Origin: Callorhinus ursinus | Lineage: Eukaryota; Chordata; Mammalia; Carnivora; Otariidae | NCBI RefSeq assembly: GCF_003265705.1 | Contig: NW_020312968.1 | Coordinates: forward strand, 8,711,333-8,775,332 | Length of the DNA: 64,000 nt | Reading direction: 5' to 3' | Shown: piece after piece, positions 21,190-32,224 of the stretch | Position numbering within the stretch: position 1 is the first letter of the stretch | Layout: each line of letters begins with the position of its first letter | Made by a program: the position numbers and the translations under genes | The notes under the pieces: generated by a model | Databases searched by the model: none | What the model saw: the letters and a program-made list of their open reading frames with translations, nothing else | Told to the model about the DNA's origin: nothing

Positions 21190-23300
21190 CTGTTTTAAAA
21201 AAGAATCAGAAAATACAGGAAAATTACAGAAAGAAAGTGTTACTCTTTATCCCCACCCCCACCTGTAGATAGCTACTGTTCGTATTTTATATATATTCTT
21301 CCAGGATTTTTTTCTCTCCATAGATGTTGCACATACATACACATACAGCCGATCATACACTGCTCTTTTCCCATAGTGGTATATTGCTAACATTTTTCCA
21401 TTTCATTCTGTAACAATCTAGTACCTTTGTAATAAGTACACATTATTTCCCTGTGTGGATACACTACAATGTATCAAACTGGTTCTCTATTGTTTGTTAA
21501 GTTGTTACCAAGTTTTAGCTTTTATGAACAATGCTGGTATCCCTGTATACTTTTGTGTTCCTATCTAATTATTACCAAAAATAATTCCTAGACGATTATA
21601 TTGCCAGATAGCCCTAGATCAGTTATAAGTCCCACCTATGCAGTAGAGGTCTGTTTCCTCATGCCTCCACCAATGATGGATCCATGTACAAACTTTTTTT
21701 TTTTTTAAGTAGCCCCCCCCGCAGGGGGCTTGAACTCATGACCCTGAGATCAAGAGTCAGATGCTCAACCGACTGAGCCACCCAGGTGCCCCGTATGCAC
21801 ATACTTTTTAACATTTTTACCAGCCTGATATATATTTCATTAGTGTCTTAATTGGCCTGTTTTGATTATTTGTGAGATTAAATATATTTTCATATATTTA
21901 TTTATTGGCCATTAGCATTTCTTATTTTACAAATTACCTATTTGCATCCTTGCCCAATTAAATTGGGTTATTAATTTTGATTTGTAAGTGTCCTTTTTGT
22001 ATTACAGATTTTAACCTTTTGTCTTATGCTGCAATTTCCTTTATTTGTTCACCATCTGACTCTTAAATTTTTTCACTTATGTATATTTTTACTATGCAGA
22101 AGTTTAAAATTTTTTTTATGTGTTTCACAACTACTCTTCCAATAGGATTTTTTTTGCCTTTAGTTTCATGTTTAGACAGTCTCTTCCCACTCCAGGATTC
22201 TAAAAGCAGTCACCTATATTTTCTCTCACCTCTGTGGTTTTATTTTTTACATTTATGTATATAGCTCCTCTGGGATTTATTGAAGGGAATGGTATAAGGT
22301 AGAGATCCAGATTTAATTTTTCAGATGTCTATGCCATTTACTGAATTACACATTCATTTCTTCGCTAATTTGAAACACCCCATCCCTATCGAGTCTTGGG
22401 TTTATTTTCAGACTTGACTCTGTTCCACTGAGTTGTCTTTTCCTGTGCTGGTCTTGCACTATCTTAATTATTGCAGCTTTAATCATACATTGTAATAACT
22501 GGTATCGCAAGTGTTCACTTACTGTTGTTCTATTGCAAAATTTTCTTGGCAAGTCAAGTGTATTCATTCTTCCAAAATCACTTTAGAATAATTTTGTCAA
22601 GTTCAAGAAAAAAGAATTTCTATGGTATGTGTTAATTTCATAGACAAATTTGTACAGCATTGCCATATTCACACCACTGAGTCTTACCATCCGAGAACAT
22701 GGGAAACGTTCCATTTATTCATTTTCTTTTATATCAGGGTCTGATGATTTTCTTCATGCAGGTCCTGAACTTTTATCTTGAGGCTCACCCTGACTGGCGG
22801 TGGTTAGCATATAAGAAAACCATTGCTCTTCTGTATATTTATACCTGAGAATGCATTTTTTAAAATTATATTAGTTTTTTTTAGGTATTTCTCTTCAGTT
22901 TTCCAAATAGGAAGGTGTATCAACTGCAGATAATTCTTTTATCACTTCCCCTACCAGTGATTTACTTATTCTGTTATCTAATTGCACTCACTAGCATTTC
23001 CTGAACAACATTAAGTAGCAGTAGCGATGGGGACAGTGTCCACTCACTTGACTTTAATAGAATGCTACCTTTATTTTACTATTGACCTTGCTGGGGAAAG
23101 GTTTCAGATCTATATTTTTCTAGCCTGTTAAGGAATTTTTCTTCTGTTTTCCTACAAGCTTTTATTAGGGCTGGATGTTGAGTTTTATCAAACACTATTT
23201 TGCATTTTTCAAGGGAAAATGTGTGTGGGGTGGTGGGTATATTAGTCTGTTAAAAGGGGGAATCATATCAGTATGATTTTCTAATATCAGATTATCCTTT
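21190..23300 (-). mobile_element. Old L1 (L1M-type) 3' fragment in the KLF9 intron
   Basis: T-rich + strand that reads on the minus strand as a decayed L1: 3' UTR at low coordinates, then ORF2. The minus frame near 22567-22346 has the order of the L1 ORF2 region after the reverse transcriptase (…IKAAIIKIVQDQHR…, …INPRLD…). Stops and frameshifts are frequent, so it is dead. A CanSINE interrupts it at 21694-21792. Boundaries are by eye. Confidence 0.75.
21694..21792 (-). mobile_element. CanSINE, short form (reverse)
   Basis: Poly-T at the left (the A tail), then GACCCTGAGATCAAGAGTCA and the reverse head GAGCCACCCAGGTGCCCC. It inserted in the intronic L1 and lacks the CT-rich body, as in the short carnivoran SINE variant. 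Confidence 0.9.
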
Positions 23301-24894
23301 TATCTCGGGAATCCTAGTGGGTTTTTTACAATCAGAACCCACTATTTTATCCTCAAGAAGCGGCCCTGATTTTGTCCATCTGCAGGAAGCTGTGATTCCT
23401 AATTGGCATTTTTGGAGTTCTGTTCTGCAAAGGAGGCCTCACGCCCTTAGATCTGTTTTACGAGCTGGAGTTACTTTTGCTGGAAGCCATGGGAGGTTCA
23501 GAGTTTGTATTTTTAACCTTCCTGCCTTGATTAAGGTTAGCCCATTTTAGGCTCTTCCATGGAACTGTGGAAGGGAAGGGGAGAAAAGCCAGGTGGGAAA
23601 GCAGGTGTGTTGAGACCATAGGTCTCCCAGACCCTCGGCCAGTATCTCAATGACAGTCTGTCTGAGCTCAAGGAAGCTTGGACAAGGTTAAGGTTGAGTG
23701 TCACCAGTTGGCAATGCCCACACTGCCCTCTTTCTCCCTCTGTATGGAGAACTCACCACTTGGCGTTGTGGGCTAATCACCAAGTAGAGTGGAGGCGCCT
23801 TCTTGAAAGCAATGAGCTGTCCTTCGTACTAAGTAGGCAAGCGCATAGCCTGCAGGCTCTACTCCACTCCTCTTGAACCCCTTGGAGGCCCAGGAGACTT
23901 CTGGAGGCCTGACCTGTCTCTGCAAAGAAAGTCTCTTACACACCAGGTGCGGTATTCAGTAGCCGTTTTGATCCAGTTTATTTTATACTGGAAGCCGAGG
24001 CTGTCAGCGAGAGGTGCTTAGCTTGTTGCCGAAAGGGGAGGGGAGTGGTATATAAATAAGGAGAACGCAGAGGAACTTGTGCCGTTAACAGCTCTGCTCC
24101 AGTAAAGCAAGAGTTTATTGTGTCACTGCCTCTGGGTATGTTTTCCTGTAAAGGCCAGAAATAAAACACGAGTACATGCCTGTTCTTCCCCCGCCCCCCT
24201 CCCCTGGAGGACGGTAACTCTCTCATTAATACTAAAGACAAGTTTAAAGATTCTTTAATTGATAGTTGCTGTGCCTTATGATTTGTTCGGTGTGAAGAAG
24301 GTTAACTGTTCTTTTGTGGGCCTTAGCCCTGCCTGAGCTGAAAGGCCTGACTTGGTTTCCCCTTGGCTGTAGGATGAAGGGCCAGCCACAGATTCTCCAA
24401 GACCCCTCTTTTCCTCCTCTGCCCATGATCTCTGGTCCCATTCAGCCTCAAATTGTGTTCCTTCTCTACATAGGATTTCTCCATTCCGTACTTTCTTAGG
24501 TACAAAACATGTATCATTTTTTAGATGATACCTTATTATGTGTCTACTATTAACGAACATGCCGAAATGTATCCCAAAGTAGGTTGTATGCAGACTCTTC
24601 ACTGGGTTAAGGAGGTGGGTGGTCTCAAAGGGCTACAAATTCTAAGTCCCCTAGAAGAATCCAGGCTTCCTGCACACACACATTGTTTGGCTGGCACAAT
24701 GCTTTATAAGGTGTTGAATCTGAATGCCCCTGAGGGAGCAAAGCAGTATCCAGTTGGCCATGACTCCATTACAACCCATGATCAAATGCACCTGGCATTT
24801 CACCCATTTTCACTATATGTCTGGCTCCTGAAGCCATCTGGATTTGCAAACTCTGGTGTACACAGGTACAAGTTCAAATCTTCAGGGTGAGATC

Positions 24895-25037
24895 ATGGGT
24901 CGGCCAACTTTCTCCCCCCAACTATTTGGTAAAAACCAAAGTAAGAATGGTGTTTATACCATTTTTAGCTCACGGACTTTACAAAAATAGATGGCAGGTC
25001 AGATTTGGCCTGTGGGCTGTAGTTTGCTAAACCCCTG
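24895..25037. mobile_element. hAT-Charlie-type short DNA transposon remnant
   Basis: Begins GGGTCGGCCAACTTTCTC and ends GGGCTGTAGTTTGCTAAACC with CCCTG. These match the terminal inverted repeats of the mammalian non-autonomous elements of the form CAGGGGTCGGCAAACT…AGTTTGCCGACCCCTG. The interior contains the 'agatttggcctgtgggctgtag' segment. Much of the middle is missing; I cannot name the exact family. Confidence 0.6.
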
Positions 25038-26063
25038 ATTTAAATCACTGACTCAAAGCTCCTAATGTTTTTCCAAAGGATCCAGGAAGAATGAACATGA
25101 TCCTGGAGCTTCTACACTAAGAATTCACTTCCAAGGAGATCTTTTTTTAAATGCTTAGGAACTGTAAGGTGGAATTATACAAGTTATATGAGTCTAACAA
25201 AGGCTGCTGTTGGCTCGGATTTGCTCTGGGCTCAGTAGGTGGCCCGCTCTTCTCTGAAACAGGGATAAAGATGAGACGTCAGTGGCAGCATCTGGGTTAG
25301 AAGCAAGAGAACAATCACATGGTGACAGGCATGAGAAGCAGTGAAGACAAGGTAGCCATAAGCTAGACTGAAGGTGAATTCACTGGGAAGGGGCCCTGAT
25401 TTCACTTGAAACATACATAAATCATAAGCATAAATACTTAATAGTTCTGTACGCACAGCTGATTTAGGCTTCGTGCTCATTTTCCACTGACTATCCCTTC
25501 CATAAAGGCATCTTCCTAAAACAGAGGGAGTGCCTTCTTTCTTTTTCCAATCCAGAGCATGGCAGAGTGGTCTTCTGATCCATTTTTCCCACAGTGGACA
25601 CAGATCCATTCCAATAAATTAACCTCCTCTCGTGACTCACTTGAAAGAAACATGTGCCAGTGAGTAAGCTAAACCACATTACCACTCCTCCAAGAAAAAT
25701 CCCTCTGATGAGTTTTAGTCCTGACAAGCACCAAGAAAACACTGAGCCTTTCCTTTTCGTCGCTTTTCTTACCACCAAATCACAAAGCCGTGGAGAGACG
25801 GCTCCAGTACGGAGAGAGCAGTGAGGGTTGTTCTGTTTGGCTTGCTTTGGTTTGGTTTGGTTTTATAATTCATTGCTGTATGAATTCTAACCCTTCATTA
25901 CATTTTTTTAACATCCCATGTTTAAGAGAACATTTCTCCCACAAACCTTTCACTGGGATCAAGAGGACCTCGGCTGCAGTGTAATTCTGGAAGAGGCAGA
26001 GTTTTCTTCCCCAGTGATCTGGGAACTTCCGAGCAGGCTTTGGTCATGTGAGTGACCTCAGCT

Positions 26064-26065
<2 letters not shown>

Positions 26066-26101
<36 letters not shown>
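26066..26101 (+). repeat. (AC)n microsatellite
   Basis: About 18 uninterrupted AC units in the KLF9 intron; likely length-polymorphic. Confidence 0.95.
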
Positions 26102-26103
<2 letters not shown>

Positions 26104-26814
26104 AGGCATTTACTAAATGCTTGGCAATATAAGTAGCACAAAAATCAGACATGATACTGTCCTCATCTCAGGAGGGGACTGTTCAGGGCGTGATGACCAT
26201 TACTCTGCTGAGAGAATAGCAGATAAAACCTTAGCCATGTGTGGACTGTCATGGAGATGACACAGGCTTGGTTTTGTTGTTATTATCAGCATTTCTACAT
26301 CTCTGGCACAGTGTAGGAGAAGCCGGGGGGAAAGGATGAATAATATTTGGATGACTCAGATGCGCCACACTGGACAGCCCTCAGCCTTTTGAGTCTCTGG
26401 GTTCCAGGAAGGTGGGGACGGGAGTGAGAAAATATGCACTCCTCACACCTACCAAAGGGGTGTCTGGAGAGTTCTGTGGAAGGCAGGAGCTGTGTGCCCT
26501 GGGTCGGTGTAGCAGCTGCCTTGGGCTGTGCTTGAATGAGGTGGGAAGTAGGCAGGCAGTCGCTCACAAGAGGGGCACCCAAGACTCTCTCATCTTAGAA
26601 CAGCTCATGGTGCCTTTCAGCTTGTGTGTGGGTCCAGCAAACATGGCCACAGGTGCTCTCCCGCCCCGGCAGGGGCCAGGAGGCCCCCAGTGCTAACCTG
26701 ATCACATCTGGAGGGTGAGGCTTAGCTGCATTTTAATGAAGGGGGACATGGAGACAATATGCTGAGTCCGAGAGTGACGGCAAAGGAGGGACTGCTGGAA
26801 ACACCAGGAAGTGC

Positions 26815-26900
26815 TAAGCCTGTTTCCTCATCTGTGAAATGGGCCACCTCCATGGGCCGTCCTGTGAGAAACCGGTCAGATAGTGCATGTGAAGCCCTTA
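26815..26900 (+). repeat. MIR fragment
   Basis: CCTGTTTCCTCATCTGTGAAATGGG followed by the decayed 3' part is the MIR core in forward orientation. Confidence 0.7.
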
Positions 26901-27098
26901 GCTCTTACTATTTGAGAATCATGTTCATACTTTTATGAGACAAATGGAAGAGGCTGGGACTGCTTAGTGTGAACAGAGACTAGAGAAAGACCGGATAGCT
27001 CTCTTCAGATATGTAAAGGATTATTATGTGGCAGAGGGAACAAACATTTTTTAGTAACAAACATATTTTTAGTGAACAAACATATATTTACTATGACT

Positions 27099-27205
27099 GG
27101 GGGCACCTGACTGGCTAAGTTGGAAAAGGATGGGACTGTTGATCTCGGGGTTTGAGCCCCATGTTGGGCATAGAGATTAAGAATAATAATAGTAATAATA
27201 AAAAT
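27099..27205 (+). mobile_element. Decayed short CanSINE
   Basis: GGGGGCACCTGACTGGCTAA head, GGGGTTTGAGCCCCATGTTG body and an AATAATAATAGT-rich tail. It is an older, more diverged copy of the short SINE form, about 0.9 kb before KLF9 exon 2. Confidence 0.85.
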
Positions 27206-27986
27206 GAAGACAATATGACTTAAAATATGGCCTTCAACAGGGAAGCACATTCCATGTCTCTAAAAGTGTTTGTTACCAAGATGCTCAGGAACAAGCAGGC
27301 TTTCTTGTCGGGTGCCAGCCTCCCTGTCACCGGACCGGCCCTGACAGAGGCTCGGTGGCCACAGCACCCAGGAGCTCGAGGGGAAACACCTGCTCCAGGT
27401 GAGAGGTCGGTTGGACTCGCTGCCTCAGTCCTGCGGTGCCAGCAAATCCGGCAAAGGGCCGAGGTTCCTGACTCTCTGGGAGAACCTGTGCAACCAGCCA
27501 CCATGTAAAATAACCACCCCCTCCCCCCCCCCCCCCGGGAAAATAATTGCCAAAGGCTCTCGGGGATCCACTGGGCCTAAAAGAGCAAGTTCTTTTGCTT
27601 GGAGAACATGATTCTGGGAAACTTCCTCATGGTATCTATTAGTCTGTTAGGTGCCAGTCTGGGGGCAGGGGGGGGAGGTGGGGGGACCGAAATGTGTTTC
27701 TCGGCGTGGGAGGCTAGAGTCCAGGAGGAAGGAGTCCGCAGCGCTGGTTCCCTCCGAGACCTCCCTCGGTGTCCTCTGTGAACACTCTGTCCCCACATGC
27801 AGTCCCGTCTTGAGGTCCCGGGGGGGTCAGGATGCCAGCCCAGGGATGCGGGGGTGCTGGGGGGGGACACGCCCTCAGCCCACGGGCCTCGCCGGCGGGG
27901 CCGTGTCGTGCGCGTCCCGGGGATGGTTGGCGCGTTCTGCGACCCTGCTGTCTCACCCGCGTCCTGTCTCGACCCCCTCCCCGCAG

Positions 27987-28216
27987 GTGAGCGGCCCTTC
28001 CCCTGCACGTGGCCAGACTGCCTTAAAAAGTTCTCGCGCTCGGACGAGCTGACGCGCCACTACCGGACGCACACGGGCGAGAAGCAGTTCCGCTGCCCGC
28101 TGTGCGAGAAGCGCTTCATGAGGAGCGACCACCTCACCAAGCACGCCCGGCGCCACACCGAGTTCCACCCCAGTATGATCAAGCGCTCGAAAAAGGCGCT
28201 GGCCCACCCCTTGTGA
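27987..28216 (+). CDS. KLF9: KLF9 exon 2 coding part (rest of codon 169 to stop)
   Basis: Supplies the HTGER linker and fingers two and three of KLF9. Finger 2 uses C175, C180, H193 and H197; finger 3 uses C205, C208, H221 and H225 with the shorter C-X2-C spacing typical of the last KLF finger. The DNA-reading residues ([12 protein letters not shown] in finger 2, [12 protein letters not shown] in finger 3) are intact, so GC/CACCC-box binding is expected. A basic tail, [14 protein letters not shown], follows and the stop is TGA at 28214-28216. The acceptor is a good pyrimidine tract ending CCCCGCAG just before 27987. I remember the human protein ending ALANAL, so the last residues (AHPL) appear changed here; the comparison is from memory. 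The long intron between the two coding exons is the known KLF9 arrangement. Confidence 0.98.
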
Positions 28217-28272
28217 GGGGCCGGCCGCGCCCGCCGGACCGAACTGCTCCCGGCGCCCGGGGACGCGGCCGG

Positions 28273-28287
28273 CCGCCAGGGGGCGCG
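28273..28287 (+). promoter_or_regulatory. Candidate CTCF site in the KLF9 3' UTR
   Basis: CCGCCAGGGGGCGCG is close to the strongest form of the CTCF core (CCASYAGRKGGCRSY, 13 of 15). It lies 57 bases after the KLF9 stop in CpG-rich DNA. Confidence 0.4.
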
Positions 28288-28451
28288 CCGCGGGCCCGCG
28301 GGTCCCTGCCCTCCGGCCGCCGCCGCGTTCCTCTCCCCGCAGCGTTTTCTAAAAAGCACATCGTAGCCTGAGATCAAAGTCCACACTTGGTCCCCTTGCA
28401 GAGGCAGCTCGGAACCGTCTCTGACTGTTGGAGGGAAGGCGAATGCTTTCT

Positions 28452-28518
28452 TCTTCTCTCTCTCTCTCTCTCCTTTATTTTTTGGGGGGGGGGGGGGGGG
28501 GGGGGGGGGGGAGGGGGG
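28452..28518 (+). repeat. CT tract followed by a 28-base G run in the KLF9 3' UTR
   Basis: A (CT)n run near 28453-28472 is followed by a T-rich spacer, then G at every position from 28484 to 28511, one A, and six more G (28513-28518). The transcript strand is the G strand, so RNA G-quadruplex formation is plausible. Homopolymer length may be a sequencing or assembly estimate. Confidence 0.9.
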
Positions 28519-31425
28519 CAAGGCCAAGGCGGCGGCGGCGGGGGGCGGGGCGCGTAGAATTTTAAAGATTTCAACACTGGTGTACATACGTCTGACCCGG
28601 TGAGCGGACCTGTGGCGTCACACGGTGATTCGGGGCCCTTTCTGCTTGCTGTCTCTCAGAATTGTTTTCTTACCTTTTGGGTGTAAATGACGAGTGTGCT
28701 TCGGTTTCTTTAGCAAAACCACTCTCTTGAACAACGTCAACCTTTGAGATAAAAAAAAAAGAACAAAAAAACACAAAAACACAAAAACCGACAAAAAACA
28801 CGCCATAGCACAGCTGTCTTTATGCAAGCAAGAGCACATCTACTCCAGCATGATCTGTCATCTAAAGACTTGAAAACAAAAAAAGTTACTTATAGTCAAT
28901 GGGTAAGCAGTCTGAATTTATACTAATCAAGACAAACCTCTAAAAGGTTACACTAAGTACAGAACTTTTAAACCTTGCTTTGTATGAATTGTACTTTTTG
29001 AACATAAGCTGCACTTTTTATTTCCTAATGCAGAGGATGAATAAGTTAACTATGTGCTTTAAGGATAGAAGCAGACATTCTGTTTGGAACCACGTTATAA
29101 TCTGCTTTTTTTTTTTTTATAGTATACACTTTTCCCTATGAAATCATGGCAAAGATGAGAGGGCAGAATATATATGACAGATGCTGAAGGAGAAGGAGGG
29201 TAGTATTTTTTTAAAAAAATTCAAAAAGAACAAACAGAATTTTAACTCTATTAACTTTTCCAAATTTTCCGATCCTTTTAGTTAACATCACCTTACTGTT
29301 CTAATGCCACGAAGGGAGAGGGTTTTGACTCTGTTGGGTTTTATTTGAATGGGTGCGTAACAGTGACTTCTCTGGAAACACCGACTTTGTGAAGAAAAAG
29401 TGTGTTGGTCTCCTTCCCGTGTTCCTACAAACTCCCACTAACAGGTGCAAGAGTTATGCAAAAAGGAAAAGGAAGCTGACATGTGAAAAGAAAAATGTAT
29501 CCCTTGTTAAGTAGTGAGTCCCAAGGGAAAATACCATGATGATTTCCAAGGTGACTTCGAAATTGTCCCTTTTGGAGAACGAAGGCACACAGAATGCATG
29601 TGAATGAAGACACATCACTGTATCTTTGACATCAGAAGCCTCACCACTATATATCTTGTATCCAGGTGTCTACAGTGGCCTAAACCACTACATCCATAAA
29701 ATGCCATTTACCTGAAAACTTAATTTTGGCCTTCACGCGGTCAGAAAAAAGTGAACTGTTTTCATAGCGAAGAAGAAACCTCAAGTAAAGGGAGTCAGCA
29801 GTGATCGTGGGAGAAATGTTTACATTTTCTTTTGTCAGAAATAATGCTTTCTGGCAATTTTATCTGCTATTTAAAACAGGGAGCTATGGTGCACTCTTGT
29901 TTATACATGTGCTGTAAGCTGTGTCGGGTAAACTTAGGGTGCCTCCCCGTCAGTGAACTCGTTACTTCACCTGACACATGCTCGTTGCCAGGTTCAGAAC
30001 CAGTTGTGAGCTCCTACAGCAGGCGTGGGGCATGGCTGACTCCGACTTCCAATACAATAGCCATCACTAGCACGGTGTTTTTTTTTTTTGTTTGTTTAAC
30101 CAACGTAGTTGTATTAGTAGTTCTATAAAGAGAACTGCTTTTAACATTAGGGACTGGGAACAGTCCATTGAGATAAAAAGGAAAGTGTTTTCTCACGGGA
30201 AAACATGTCAGGAAAAATAAAGAACACTTTCTACCTCTGTTTCAGATTTTTGAAACGCTTATTTTAAACCAAATTTTAATTTCTGTGTCCAAAATAAGTT
30301 TTAAGGACATCTGTTCTTCCATACGAAATAGGTTAGGCTGTCTATTTCTTACTGAGCTCATGGAACGGTCCTGCTTGTGATCCTCTGCACGCTGCCTTTT
30401 AGTGAGTGAGGAGTTTGGGGTTGCCTAGCAACCCACTAACTTGGACAAACTCATCTTCCCCTCACAGAAAGAAATGAAGGAAAACCAAGCAAAGTCAGTG
30501 AAAGACAATCTTTGTAGTTTCAGGAGTAAATCTATATGTGGCTTTTGTTCAGCACTTGCTTAGATGGATATAAATGCAGCAACTTGTTTAAAAAAAAAAC
30601 AATGCACAATTTACTTCCCAAAAAAAGTTGTTACTTGCCTTTTCAAGTTGTTGAAGAACACACATTTGATATTCTCTTATATGTTATAGTAACGTAACGT
30701 ATAAACTCAAGGCTTTTTATTCTTCGTGATAAATCCTGTTTTAAAATGTCACAGAACAGGAACCAGCATTCTAATTAGATTTACTCTATCAAGATATGGT
30801 TCAAATAGGACTACTAGAGTTCATTGAACACTAAAACTATGAAGCAATTACTTTTTATATTAAAAAGACCATGGATTTAACTTATAAAAATCCAAATGCA
30901 GGATAGTAATTTTTGTTTACTTTTTTAACCAAACTGAATTTTTTGAAAGACTATTGCAGGTGTTTAAAAAGAAAGAAAAGTTGTTTTATCTAATACTGTA
31001 AGTAGTTGTCATATTCTGGAAAATTTAATAGTTTTAGAGTTAAGATAACTCCTCTCCTTGGTTAGGGAAGAAGAAAGCCCTTCACCACTATGGAATGATG
31101 CCCTGGCTTTAAGGTCTAGCTCTACATCATGCTTCTTTTGAGAATTATATTTGGTAGCCATATTACAGAAATTGATTAGTTGTCAGTTTGCAGGTAGATT
31201 TAGCACAGCGCTCATCACTCTGGATAGATTGAGATGTTCTTTCACAACAGGTGAATGATCTGTAACACTGTAAGATACTGATCTTTACAACTGTTTAATC
31301 AGTTTTATTTTTGTACAGTATTAGTGACCTAAGTTATTTTGCTGTCCCGTTTTTGTAAATCAAATGAAATTATAAAAGAGGATTCTGACAGTAGGTATTT
31401 TGTACATATGTATATATGTTGTCCA

Positions 31426-31440
31426 AATAAAAGTAATAAA
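31426..31440 (+). terminator. KLF9: Tandem polyadenylation signals of KLF9
   Basis: AATAAA at 31426-31431 and again at 31435-31440, followed about 30 bases later by the GT-rich string CATTGTGTGTTGTAA. Cleavage is expected near 31450-31460. This gives an mRNA of the several-kilobase size known for KLF9. Confidence 0.85.
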
Positions 31441-31904
31441 TGACAAAGATTGAATTGTCCCTGCCATTGTGTGTTGTAAAAGGGGCGTATCTTGCTGTAA
31501 TGGGGGTTGCTTCTTTAACCTGGGCTCAAAGGATTTTTTTATGGTAAGTCCAAAGGTGATTTTACTCTACGTCTTTCAACATGTGCGATACTTATATAGA
31601 CCTGTGTGTATTTACTGTTCACAGACAGACCTCTGAGGAAGTAGATGGAATGTAGGCTGCTTGAAACCGCTGTATGATACTGGAGGGAAATAATTTATAT
31701 TTTCAGGTAAATCATTTAAAGAGGTTTATAAAAGCTCATAACCGTGCTGGGGTGGGGGGCTAGGAACTGAGCAGAGGATGTTAAGGACTCAGATTCTCCT
31801 CTTGAGATACGATATTGATAAGAACACACAAGTTGAGGTTTCAAAGACAGGACAGTAGATCCATTAAACCAAATGAAGGTGAACACCCAAATGTGTGTGC
31901 GCAT

Positions 31905-31946
31905 GTGGCGTGTGTGTGTGTGTGTGTATGAGAGAGAGAGAGAGAG
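31905..31946 (+). repeat. (GT)n(GA)n compound microsatellite
   Basis: GTGTGTGTGTGTGTGT followed by ATGAGAGAGAGAGAGAGAG, shortly after the end of KLF9. Confidence 0.9.
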
Positions 31947-31974
31947 TAATTTATATAGATATATACCAGCTAGG

Positions 31975-32200
31975 TACAATTTATTAAGCACTTACTATAT
32001 GCCAGTTACAGTGCTAAGTGTTTAGGTCTTTCTTCTCATTTAATGCATACAGCAGCTCTGTACAGCCCCTTAGAGTAGATGCTTTTGTTATCTACATATT
32101 TCAGATGAAGAAACTGAGGGTCAGATAACTTGCTAAAAGACACGTCTAATACGTGGTATAGACAGTATTGGATCTGCTGAATCCAGTTCTCCATCATTCT
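31975..32200 (-). repeat. MIR element (reverse)
   Basis: TTATTAAGCACTTACTATAT, GCCAGTTACAGTGCTAAGTG, CATATTTCAGATGAAGAAAC and TGAGGGTCAGATAACTTGCT are the reverse complement of MIR from its 3' end through the core. Confidence 0.8.
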
Positions 32201-32224
32201 ATGCCTGCATCAGGGCAGCGGGAT

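Larger units (their letters stand above)
8228..27986 (+). other. KLF9: KLF9 intron 1
   Basis: Single intron between the coding exons, with GT (GTTAGC) at 8228 and AG at 27985-27986. It interrupts the glycine codon of the first finger linker. No nested gene is visible. It contains two CanSINEs, several MIRs, an old L1 and simple repeats, listed separately. The stretches 8228-11000, 11160-15690, 16270-21190 and 23300-24890 look like unique sequence with no gene, and could harbour enhancers that I cannot identify by eye. Confidence 0.95.
28217..31455 (+). other. KLF9: KLF9 3' UTR
   Basis: Follows the KLF9 stop. The first 350 bases are GC-rich with a CT run and a long G tract; the rest is AT-rich and free of recognisable transposons, as expected for a conserved UTR. 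It ends at tandem polyadenylation signals 31426-31440 with a GT-rich downstream element. The motif TGTACATA, a Pumilio-type UGUANAUA site, occurs at 28581-28588 and 31401-31408. Confidence 0.85.
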
